A stretch of DNA of 13,887 bases, from assembly GCA_017444505.1 (NCBI GenBank), contig JAFSWK010000161.1, forward strand, positions 1-13,887, written 5' to 3'. Each line of letters begins with the position of its first letter. Position 1 is the stretch's first letter. This DNA is from Rhodocyclaceae bacterium (GTDB taxonomy: Bacteria > Pseudomonadota > Gammaproteobacteria > Burkholderiales > Rhodocyclaceae). Under the pieces are notes generated by a model that worked only from the letters and a program-made list of their open reading frames with translations, had not been told where the DNA came from and searched no databases. Made by a program: the position numbers and the translations under genes. Positions 1 through 5,821 of the stretch are shown piece after piece.

Positions 1-600
1 CCGCAGCGCGGCGAGGCGGTGTGCGATTTTTGTGCCGGTGCGGGCGGCAAAACGCTGCATCTGGGCGCGATGATGCGCTCTACGGGGCGGCTGTACGCCT
101 TTGACGTTTCTGAGCGTCGGCTGGAAAAACTGCGCCCGCGCGCGGCGCGCGCCGGTCTTTCCAATGTGCATCCGATGCTGATTGCGCACGAGCGCGATGC
201 GCGCCTGAAACGGCTGGCGGGCAAAATGGTGCGCGTGCTGGTCGACGCGCCATGCAGCGGGCTGGGCACGCTGCGCCGCAATCCGGATTTGAAATGGCGG
301 CAGACGCCGGAAGCGGTCGCGCGTTTGCGCGCCGAGCAAGCCAGCATTCTCGCCGCCGCCGCCAAGCTGGTCGCGCCGGGCGGGCGTCTGGTCTATGCCA
401 CATGCAGTTTGCTGGATGCGGAAAACGACGCCGTCGCCGATGCCTTTGCCGCCGCGCATCCCGAATTTGAAGCGGTGAGCGCGCAAGAAATTCTCGCCCG
501 TCAGGGCATTGCGCTGGCCTGCGGCGAGCGCCTGCGCCTGCTGCCGCACGAGCATGACACCGACGGCTTTTTTGCCGCCGTCTGGCAGCGCAAATCATGA
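1..600 (+). CDS. RsmB/NOP-family RNA (cytosine-5) methyltransferase, C-terminal part
   Basis: The gene enters from the left edge in frame 1, so the N-terminus is missing and about 199 codons are visible. The fold is a class I SAM-dependent methyltransferase of the NOL1/NOP2/Sun (RsmB) family, which makes 5-methylcytosine in rRNA or tRNA. The SAM-binding motif FCAGAGGKT is at 28-54. Motif IV, DAPCSGLGTLRRNPDLKW, has its cysteine at 253-255. Motif VI, YATCSLLDAEND, has the nucleophile-type cysteine at 403-405. Both cysteines needed by this family are therefore present. The C-terminus DTDGFFAAVWQRK is also typical. The TGA stop overlaps the next start as ATGA, suggesting translational coupling. 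The family call is firm. Whether it is RsmB itself (16S C967) or a paralogue cannot be decided without the N-terminal NusB-like region, so no symbol is given. Confidence 0.92.
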   Translation, partial: PQRGEAVCDFCAGAGGKTLHLGAMMRSTGRLYAFDVSERRLEKLRPRAARAGLSNVHPMLIAHERDARLKRLAGKMVRVLVDAPCSGLGTLRRNPDLKWRQTPEAVARLRAEQASILAAAAKLVAPGGRLVYATCSLLDAENDAVADAFAAAHPEFEAVSAQEILARQGIALACGERLRLLPHEHDTDGFFAAVWQRKS

Positions 601-1163
601 ACGCACGCGCCGCGCTGTTCGCGTTGTGTGGCTTCATGGCGGGCATCGCGCCCGCGTGTGCGGCCAGCCACTTTGCCGGAGCAGGCGAGATTACCGCCGT
701 CTTTGCCCCGCAAGAAGACCCGCAGGCCGCACTCGTCGAATTGATTGCCCAGGCGCGCAGCCGCATTGCCGTGCAAGCCTATGTGTTTACCAGCAAGCCG
801 CTGGCCGAAGCCTTGATTGCCGCGCAGCGGCGCGGCGTGGCGGTGGAAGTTTTGCTGGACGCGAAAATGCACCAGCGCGGCAACGCCGCCGTGCAACGTT
901 TGCTGGATGAAGGCGTGGCGCTGTATGCGGTTTCCAGTTTCGCCACTGCGCATGACAAGGTGATGCTGGTCGATGCCGCCGCGGGCGAGCTGTGCGCGGT
1001 GGCCACGGGGTCGTACAACTTCACCTGGTCGGCGCAGCACCGCAACGCCGAGAATCTGCTGATTGTCCGCCATCACTGCGAACTGGCCGCCCGCTACGCC
1101 GAAAACTGGCAGGCAAAGGCGCGCGAGGCCGTGCGCATCGGGCGTTTTCCGCTGGCGAAGTAA
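597..1163 (+). CDS. Secreted phospholipase D-fold protein (Nuc endonuclease-like, single HKD motif)
   Basis: This 188-residue protein begins with a likely Sec signal peptide: one arginine, a hydrophobic stretch, then APACAAS with probable cleavage near residues 22-24. The action is therefore probably periplasmic. One HKD motif is visible: H119, K121 and D126, followed by G138-S139-x-N141. The surrounding text AHDKVMLVD and TGSYNFTWS resembles the small bacterial Nuc-type phosphodiesterases, which work as dimers with one HKD each. The D-to-GS spacing is 11 residues instead of the usual 6, suggesting a small loop insertion. The substrate could be DNA or phospholipid; the sequence does not decide. 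The start overlaps the upstream stop (ATGA), so translation is probably coupled to the methyltransferase gene. Confidence 0.85.
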   Translation: MNARAALFALCGFMAGIAPACAASHFAGAGEITAVFAPQEDPQAALVELIAQARSRIAVQAYVFTSKPLAEALIAAQRRGVAVEVLLDAKMHQRGNAAVQRLLDEGVALYAVSSFATAHDKVMLVDAAAGELCAVATGSYNFTWSAQHRNAENLLIVRHHCELAARYAENWQAKAREAVRIGRFPLAK

Positions 1164-1180
1164 GCGCCGCAAGCTGCCCG

Positions 1181-1189
1181 TGCTAGACT
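1181..1189 (+). promoter_or_regulatory. Possible extended -10 promoter for ppa
   Basis: TGCTAGACT in the 91-base gap before ppa has the TGn extension plus a 4/6 match to TATAAT (TAGACT, 1184-1189). I see no acceptable -35 element 16-18 bases upstream, so this would have to work as an extended -10 promoter. A near-palindrome CGCAAATTGCG lies downstream at 1202-1212. Pattern match only. Confidence 0.25.
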
Positions 1190-1254
1190 GCGGGGCTGCC
1201 GCGCAAATTGCGTGGCGACATGAACGAACACTCAACGTTTTGCAAGGAAAGAGC

Positions 1255-1785
1255 ATGAGCTACAACAGCATCACGAGCGGCAAGGATGTGCCCAACGACA
1301 TCAACGTCGTCATCGAAATTTCCGCCCAGGGCGAGCCGATTAAATTTGAGGTAGACAAAGATAGCGGCGCGATTTTCGTCGACCGCTTCATGGGCACCAC
1401 GATGCGCTACCCGATGAACTACGGCTATGTGCCGCAAACCATCGCCGGTGATGGCGACCCGGTCGACGTGCTGGTGGTCACGCCGTTTCCGCTGCCGCCG
1501 GGTGTGGTGATTCGCTGCCGTCCGGTGGGCGTGCTGAAAATGGAAGACGAATCGGGCATGGATGCGAAAGTCATCGCCGTGCCGGTGGCCAAACTCACGC
1601 CGCTCTACGAAAAGGTCAACACCACGGACGACCTGCCGGCGCTGCTGCTCAAACAGACCGAGCATTTCTTCGAGCACTACAAAGACCTGGAACCCGGCAA
1701 GTGGGTGAAGATTCTCGGCTGGGGCACGCTGGAAGAAGCCCGTCTGGAAATTCTCAACGGTGTTGCAAATGCTGCCGGAAAGTAG
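1255..1785 (+). CDS. ppa: Inorganic pyrophosphatase, family I
   Basis: A cytoplasmic enzyme that hydrolyses pyrophosphate to two phosphates with Mg2+, pulling biosynthetic reactions forward. The 176-residue protein has the same length as E. coli Ppa and closely matches it throughout. Visible matches include IKFEVDKDSG, the substrate-binding region FVDRFMGTTMRYPMNYGY, the signature DGDPVDVLV with its three metal-binding aspartates, IRCRPVGVLKM, and HFFEHYKDLEPGKWVK with the active-site lysine and tyrosine. The ATG at 1255 is chosen because it follows AAGGAAA (1244-1250) at good spacing. An in-frame extension back to 1063 would overlap the preceding gene and carries no family sequence. A terminator follows at 1844-1874. 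Confidence 0.97.
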   Translation: MSYNSITSGKDVPNDINVVIEISAQGEPIKFEVDKDSGAIFVDRFMGTTMRYPMNYGYVPQTIAGDGDPVDVLVVTPFPLPPGVVIRCRPVGVLKMEDESGMDAKVIAVPVAKLTPLYEKVNTTDDLPALLLKQTEHFFEHYKDLEPGKWVKILGWGTLEEARLEILNGVANAAGK

Positions 1786-1843
1786 TAAAAATGCGTAACT
1801 GCGCGATGTCCACAAGACCGCGCGGTTCTACATCCGTCCAACC

Positions 1844-1874
1844 GCCCGTGCGCACTGTGCCCACGGGCTTTTTT
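1844..1874 (+). terminator. Intrinsic terminator between ppa and gdhA
   Basis: GCCCGTG (1844-1850) pairs with CACGGGC (1862-1868), giving a perfect 7-base-pair stem. An inner GCAC/GTGC can extend it within the loop. Six T residues (1869-1874) follow directly. It fits as the ppa terminator, but it ends two bases before the gdhA Shine-Dalgarno sequence (GGAG, 1877-1880), so it also lies in any gdhA leader and could act as an attenuator. Confidence 0.8.
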
Positions 1875-1886
1875 ATGGAGAAAATT

Positions 1887-3233
1887 ATGCCGAAACTGCC
1901 CTCGCTAGACTCGTTCCTAGACTACGTTCGGGCGCGTGATCCGCATCAGCCTGAGTTTCTGCAAGCCGTGCAGGAGGTGCTGGAAAGCATCTGGTCTTTC
2001 GCCAGCCGCACGCCGAAGTACGCGGACGAAGGCTTGATGCGCCGCCTGGTGGAACCGGAACGAGTCATTCAATTCCGTGTTTCCTGGCTCGATGACGCGG
2101 GCAAAACGCACGTCAACCGCGCTTTCCGCATCCAGCACAGCAGCGCCATCGGTCCCTTCAAGGGCGGGATGCGTTTTCACCCCTCGGTGAATCTTTCCAT
2201 CCTCAAATTCCTCGCCTTCGAGCAAACTTTCAAGAACGCACTGACCACGCTGCCCATGGGCGCGGGCAAGGGCGGTTCGGATTTCGACCCGAAAGGCCGC
2301 TCGGATAACGAAGTGATGCGCTTTTGTCAGGCGCTGATGATTGAACTCTATCGTCACCTGGGCGCGGATACGGATGTCCCCGCAGGTGACATCGGCGTGG
2401 GCGGGCGCGAAGTCGGCTTCATGTCCGGCATGATGAAAAAACTCTCCAACCGCGCCGACTGCGTGTTTACCGGTCGCGGTCTTTCCTTCGGCGGCAGCCT
2501 GATTCGCCCCGAAGCCACTGGTTACGGTCTGGTCTATTTCGTGCAGGAAATGCTCGCGACCAAGGGGCAAGACCTTTCCGGCAAGACGGTGACGGTCTCC
2601 GGTTCGGGCAACGTGGCGCAGTACGCCATTGAAAAAGCCCTGCAACTGGGCGCGAAAGTAATCAGCGCCTCGGATTCCAACGGCACGCTGGTGGTCAAGG
2701 AAGGCTTCACGCCCGAGCTGCTCGCCGCCATGATGGAACTGAAGAACGAGCGCCGTGGCCGCCTGTCTGCCTTCGCCGAAGAGCGCGGGCTGACCTTCCT
2801 GCCGGGCAAAACGCCGTGGCACCTGCCCTGCGACATTGCCCTGCCGTGCGCGACGCAAAACGAGCTGGATGGCGACGATGCCCGCACGCTGGTGAAAAAC
2901 GGCGTGCAGTGCGTGGGCGAGGGCGCCAACATGCCCAGCACGCTGGAAGCCGTCAATGTCTTTACCGAAGCGCGCATCCTCTACGCGCCCGGCAAGGCCA
3001 GCAACGCGGGCGGTGTGGCCGTCTCCGGTCTGGAAATGGCGCAAAGTGCGCAGCGTCTGTTCTGGGAGTCGGAAGCTGTTGACCGCCAGTTGCAGCGCAT
3101 CATGCGCGACATTCACGCCAACTGTGTGCGTTATGGCGAAGAAGAAAAGGGCTACGTCAACTACGTCGTCGGTGCCAACATCGCCGGCTTCGTCAAGGTG
3201 GCCGACGCCATGCTGGCGCAGGGCTTGTACTGA
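1887..3233 (+). CDS. gdhA: NADP-specific glutamate dehydrogenase
   Basis: Catalyses reductive amination of 2-oxoglutarate with ammonia and NADPH to give glutamate. The 448-residue product closely follows the 447-residue E. coli GdhA from end to end. Visible are the substrate-binding region GPFKGGMRFHPSVN, the catalytic-lysine region LPMGAGKGGSDFDPKG, DTDVPAGDIGVGGREVGFM, the Rossmann motif VSGSGNVAQYA, and the ending GFVKVADAMLAQGLY. One difference is Ala in PMGAGKGG where E. coli has Gly, beside the catalytic Lys; this is probably tolerated. The ATG at 1887 is chosen because GGAG (1877-1880) lies 6 bases upstream. An in-frame ATG at 1875 sits on the end of the terminator T-tract and has no ribosome binding site. 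The gene appears monocistronic. Confidence 0.97.
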   Translation: MPKLPSLDSFLDYVRARDPHQPEFLQAVQEVLESIWSFASRTPKYADEGLMRRLVEPERVIQFRVSWLDDAGKTHVNRAFRIQHSSAIGPFKGGMRFHPSVNLSILKFLAFEQTFKNALTTLPMGAGKGGSDFDPKGRSDNEVMRFCQALMIELYRHLGADTDVPAGDIGVGGREVGFMSGMMKKLSNRADCVFTGRGLSFGGSLIRPEATGYGLVYFVQEMLATKGQDLSGKTVTVSGSGNVAQYAIEKALQLGAKVISASDSNGTLVVKEGFTPELLAAMMELKNERRGRLSAFAEERGLTFLPGKTPWHLPCDIALPCATQNELDGDDARTLVKNGVQCVGEGANMPSTLEAVNVFTEARILYAPGKASNAGGVAVSGLEMAQSAQRLFWESEAVDRQLQRIMRDIHANCVRYGEEEKGYVNYVVGANIAGFVKVADAMLAQGLY

Positions 3234-3263
3234 GCCGGCAAAACCTTGTCATAGCTCAAAAGT

Positions 3264-3294
3264 TCGCTCCGTTTGCCGCAGGGCAGCGGAGCGA
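3264..3294. repeat. Inverted repeat downstream of gdhA
   Basis: TCGCTCCG (3264-3271) and CGGAGCGA (3287-3294) are perfect 8-base arms. The loop has its own GCC/GGC arms (3275-3277 and 3282-3284), so a two-part hairpin is possible. No T-tract follows on the + strand, so it is not a classical intrinsic terminator. It may stabilise the gdhA 3' end or take part in termination. Confidence 0.5.
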
Positions 3295-3301
3295 GCCGGA
3301 T

Positions 3302-3335
3302 AAAATGACCGCACTGACGTACTCACCGTCATTTT
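3302..3335. repeat. Inverted repeat with A/T-rich outer arms before etfB
   Basis: AAAATGAC (3302-3309) and GTCATTTT (3328-3335) are perfect 8-base arms with an 18-base spacer. A competing short stem, TGACG (3315-3319) with CGTCA (3327-3331), is followed by TTTTT (3332-3336). The two pairings share bases and exclude each other. The element could be a weak gdhA terminator, a bidirectional terminator or an operator for the etf operon. The rest of the 139-base gap (3234-3372) shows no convincing -35/-10 pair. Confidence 0.4.
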
Positions 3336-3351
3336 TACCCCGTTTACCCCG
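3334..3351. repeat. Tandem 9-base direct repeat before etfB
   Basis: TTTACCCCG occurs twice back to back (3334-3342 and 3343-3351), ending about 9 bases before the etfB ribosome binding site. It may be a regulator half-site pair or chance slippage; nothing in the sequence decides. Confidence 0.5.
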
Positions 3352-3372
3352 TCAACAAGAAAGGAGAACGCA

Positions 3373-4125
3373 TTGAAAAAAGTACTGGTACCAATCAAGC
3401 GCGTCGTTGATTACAACGTCAAGGTGCGCGTCAAGGCTGACGGCAGCGGCGTGGAAACCGCCAACGTCAAGATGAGCATGAACCCGTTTGACGAAATTGC
3501 CGTGGAAGCGGCGGTGCGTCTGAAAGAAGCCGGCAGCGCCGAAGAAGTGGTGGTGGTCAGCTGCGGGATTGCCGCCTGCCAGGACATCCTGCGTCAGGCC
3601 ATGGCCATGGGCGCGGATCGCGCCATCCTCATCGAAAGCGATGCCGAACTGCAACCGCTGGCGGTCGCCAAACTGCTCAAGGCGGTGTGCGACAAGGAAA
3701 CGCCTGACATGGTCATCTGCGGCAAGCAGGCCATTGACGACGATTCCAACCAGGCCGGGCAGATGCTCTCCGCGCTGCTGGGCTGGTCGCAGGCCACGTT
3801 CGCTTCGGAAATCAAGCTCGAAGGCGACAAAGTGCAGGTCAGCCGTGAAATCGACGGCGGCATGGAAACGCTGTCCATCTCCATGCCTGCGGTGATTACC
3901 ACCGACTTGCGTCTGAACGAGCCGCGTTTTGCGTCTCTGCCCAACATCATGAAAGCCAAGAAAAAGCCGCTGGAAACCATCAAGGCTGCGGACATGGGCG
4001 TGGATATTGCGCCGCGTCTGAAAACCTTGAAGGTGGGCGAGCCGCCTGCGCGCAGCGCTGGCGTAATCGTGGCGGATGTGGCCGAGCTGGTCGCGAAACT
4101 GAAAAACGAAGCAAAGGTGATCTGA
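3373..4125 (+). CDS. etfB: Electron transfer flavoprotein, beta subunit
   Basis: The small subunit of the soluble ETF heterodimer, which takes electrons from acyl-CoA and other flavin dehydrogenases and passes them to ETF:quinone oxidoreductase. The 250-residue product has the family length. It begins MKKVLVPIKRVVDYNVKVRV and contains the signature LRLNEPRFASLPNIMKAKKKP at about residues 180-200. The region KMSMNPFDEIAVEAAVRLKE and the nucleotide-binding stretch CGKQAIDDDSNQAGQM are as expected for the aerobic-type ETF beta. The start is TTG, chosen because AAGGAGA (3361-3367) lies just upstream and the protein's N-terminus fits the family exactly; no ATG fits. etfA follows one base after the stop. 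Confidence 0.96.
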   Translation: MKKVLVPIKRVVDYNVKVRVKADGSGVETANVKMSMNPFDEIAVEAAVRLKEAGSAEEVVVVSCGIAACQDILRQAMAMGADRAILIESDAELQPLAVAKLLKAVCDKETPDMVICGKQAIDDDSNQAGQMLSALLGWSQATFASEIKLEGDKVQVSREIDGGMETLSISMPAVITTDLRLNEPRFASLPNIMKAKKKPLETIKAADMGVDIAPRLKTLKVGEPPARSAGVIVADVAELVAKLKNEAKVI

Positions 4126-4126
4126 T

Positions 4127-5059
4127 ATGGCAATCCTGATTCTGGCTGAACACGATAACCAAACCATCAAGCCGGCTACGCTCAACACCGTTGCCGCTGC
4201 CGCCAAGATTGGGGGCGAGATTCACGACCTCGTCGCCGGTTCCGGCTGCGCGGTTGCGGCGCAGGCTGCTGCTGCCATCGCCGGTGTCGCCAAGGTGCGT
4301 GTGGCGGACGCCGCGCATCTGGACGCGCAAACGGCGGAAAACGTCGCGGCGGTCATCGTCGCCAATGCCTCCGGCTATTCGCACATTCTCGCACCGGCCA
4401 GCGCCAGCGGCAAAAACGTTCTGCCGCGTGTCGCTGCCCTGCTGGATGTGGCGCAGGTCAGCGACATCGTTGGCGTCGAATCGGCGGACACCTTCGTGCG
4501 CCCGATTTACGCCGGCGGCGTGCTGGCGACGGTGCAAAGCAGCGATGCCGTCAAGGTCATCACCGTGCGTGCCACGGCCTTTGAAGCGGTCGCCGCCACG
4601 GGTGGCTCGGCTGCGGTGGAAAACGTCGACGCGGGCAGTTGCACGGGTCGCGCCACGCTGGTAAGCCGCGAGCTGACCAAGTCCGAGCGTCCCGAACTCG
4701 GCTCGGCCAAGGTCATCGTCTCCGGTGGTCGCGGCATGGGCAGCGGCGAGACCTACAAGCAACTGCTTGAACCGCTGGCCGACAAGCTCGGCGCCGCGCT
4801 GGGCGCTTCGCGCGCGGCGGTGGATGCGGGCTATGTGCCGAACGACTATCAGGTCGGGCAAACCGGCAAGATTGTCGCGCCGCAGTTGTATATCGCGGTG
4901 GGCATTTCGGGCGCCATCCAGCACCTTGCAGGCATGAAGGACTCGCGCGTCATCGTCGCCATCAACAAAGACCCGGACGCCCCCATCTTCCAGGTGGCGG
5001 ACTACGGTCTGGTGGCCGACCTGAAAGACGCCGTTCCTGCACTGACGGCGGCTCTGTAA
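4127..5059 (+). CDS. etfA: Electron transfer flavoprotein, alpha subunit
   Basis: The FAD-carrying subunit of ETF and partner of the upstream beta subunit. The product has 310 residues, the usual length. The N-terminal half (MAILILAEHDNQTIKPATLN and onward) is the variable domain. The C-terminal half holds the FAD-binding region VSGGRGMGSGETYKQLLEPL followed by GYVPNDYQVGQTGK, LYIAVGISGAIQHLAGM and AINKDPDAPIFQVADYGLV, all strongly conserved in the family. AAGGTGA (4114-4120) is a good ribosome binding site 6 bases before ATG. The one-base gap to etfB indicates co-transcription and coupled translation. The nearby acyl-CoA dehydrogenase is a likely electron donor. Confidence 0.97.
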   Translation: MAILILAEHDNQTIKPATLNTVAAAAKIGGEIHDLVAGSGCAVAAQAAAAIAGVAKVRVADAAHLDAQTAENVAAVIVANASGYSHILAPASASGKNVLPRVAALLDVAQVSDIVGVESADTFVRPIYAGGVLATVQSSDAVKVITVRATAFEAVAATGGSAAVENVDAGSCTGRATLVSRELTKSERPELGSAKVIVSGGRGMGSGETYKQLLEPLADKLGAALGASRAAVDAGYVPNDYQVGQTGKIVAPQLYIAVGISGAIQHLAGMKDSRVIVAINKDPDAPIFQVADYGLVADLKDAVPALTAAL

Positions 5060-5111
5060 GGCGTATGGGCAAGGTGGAGCAGCAACGCGCAGACGAAGGG
5101 AAACCGCCGAC

Positions 5112-5780
5112 ATGAATCTGCCTGCTGCTCTGCTCCCGCCGCTTGCACACTGGCTGACCTTGCTGGCCATGCTGGGCGCCTTGCGTCTGGCATGGCCGCA
5201 TCTTCCCTGGCGGCGGCTGCGCAGTGGCAACATGCAGTGCAATCTGCTGTTTGCCTTCTCGCTGGTTCTGGCCTTGGCCTGGAGTTTGAATGCGGGCGTC
5301 AAGCCCGGTCTGAATCTGCATCTGCTCGGTGCCATGGCGGCCACGCTGGCGCTGGGTGCGCCGTTGGCGTTGTATGCCTTCGCGCTGACGCTGGCGCTGC
5401 TTGCGGGCAATGGTGTGCTCGAATGGCAGGCGGTGCCGGTCAATTTTCTGCTCATGGGGCTGATTCCCGTTTTGCTGGCGCATACGCTGCGCCGACTGGT
5501 GGAACGCTACCTGCCCGCGCATTTTTTCATATTCATTTTTATTCTTTCGTTTTTCGGCTCAGCGCTAATCGTGATGCTGGAAGGTCTGCTAGCTTCGCTG
5601 CTGCTGGCGGGCGCGGGTGTCTATGAATTTTCCATGTTGCGTAGTGAATATCTGCCGTATTTTTTGCTGCTTGGTTTTGCCGAGGCATGGCTGAGCGGTG
5701 CCCTGATTACCCTGCTGGTGGTCTTCAAGCCCGACTGGGTGCTTGCCTTTGACGACCAGCGTTATCTTGTAGGCAAATAA
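5112..5780 (+). CDS. CbiM-like polytopic membrane protein (COG3235-type, ECF transporter permease-like)
   Basis: A 222-residue, very hydrophobic protein with about six or seven membrane segments. The C-terminal part, with FFGSALIVMLEGLLASLLL, RSEYLPYFLLLGFAEAWLSG and LLVVFKPDWVLAFDDQRYL, is the conserved block I recall for the COG3235 predicted membrane protein family, named in databases as an energy-coupling-factor (CbiM-like) permease. The metal-binding MHI N-terminus of true CbiM/NikM is absent (the protein starts MNLPAALLPPLAHW), so transport of cobalt or nickel should not be assumed. It lies between etfA (52-base gap) and acyl-CoA dehydrogenase (41-base gap) on the same strand, so it is probably in the same operon. 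The ribosome binding site is weak (GAAGGG ending 11 bases before ATG). The role is unknown. Confidence 0.75.
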   Translation: MNLPAALLPPLAHWLTLLAMLGALRLAWPHLPWRRLRSGNMQCNLLFAFSLVLALAWSLNAGVKPGLNLHLLGAMAATLALGAPLALYAFALTLALLAGNGVLEWQAVPVNFLLMGLIPVLLAHTLRRLVERYLPAHFFIFIFILSFFGSALIVMLEGLLASLLLAGAGVYEFSMLRSEYLPYFLLLGFAEAWLSGALITLLVVFKPDWVLAFDDQRYLVGK

Positions 5781-5821
5781 CTGCCTGCCAACTTGTTTTT
5801 TTCAACCCTGGAGGGAATGCC

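Noticed and set aside
1917..3116. 399-codon open frame on the - strand opposite gdhA
   Set aside because: No motif, biased composition, antisense to gdhA.
3301..3306. -10-like TAAAAT before etfB
   Set aside because: The nearest -35-like TTGCCG (3273-3278) is 22 bases away, too far for a normal promoter.
3980..5455. 491-codon open frame on the - strand opposite etfBA
   Set aside because: Arginine/alanine/glutamine-rich with no recognisable domain, and it spans three real genes on the other strand.
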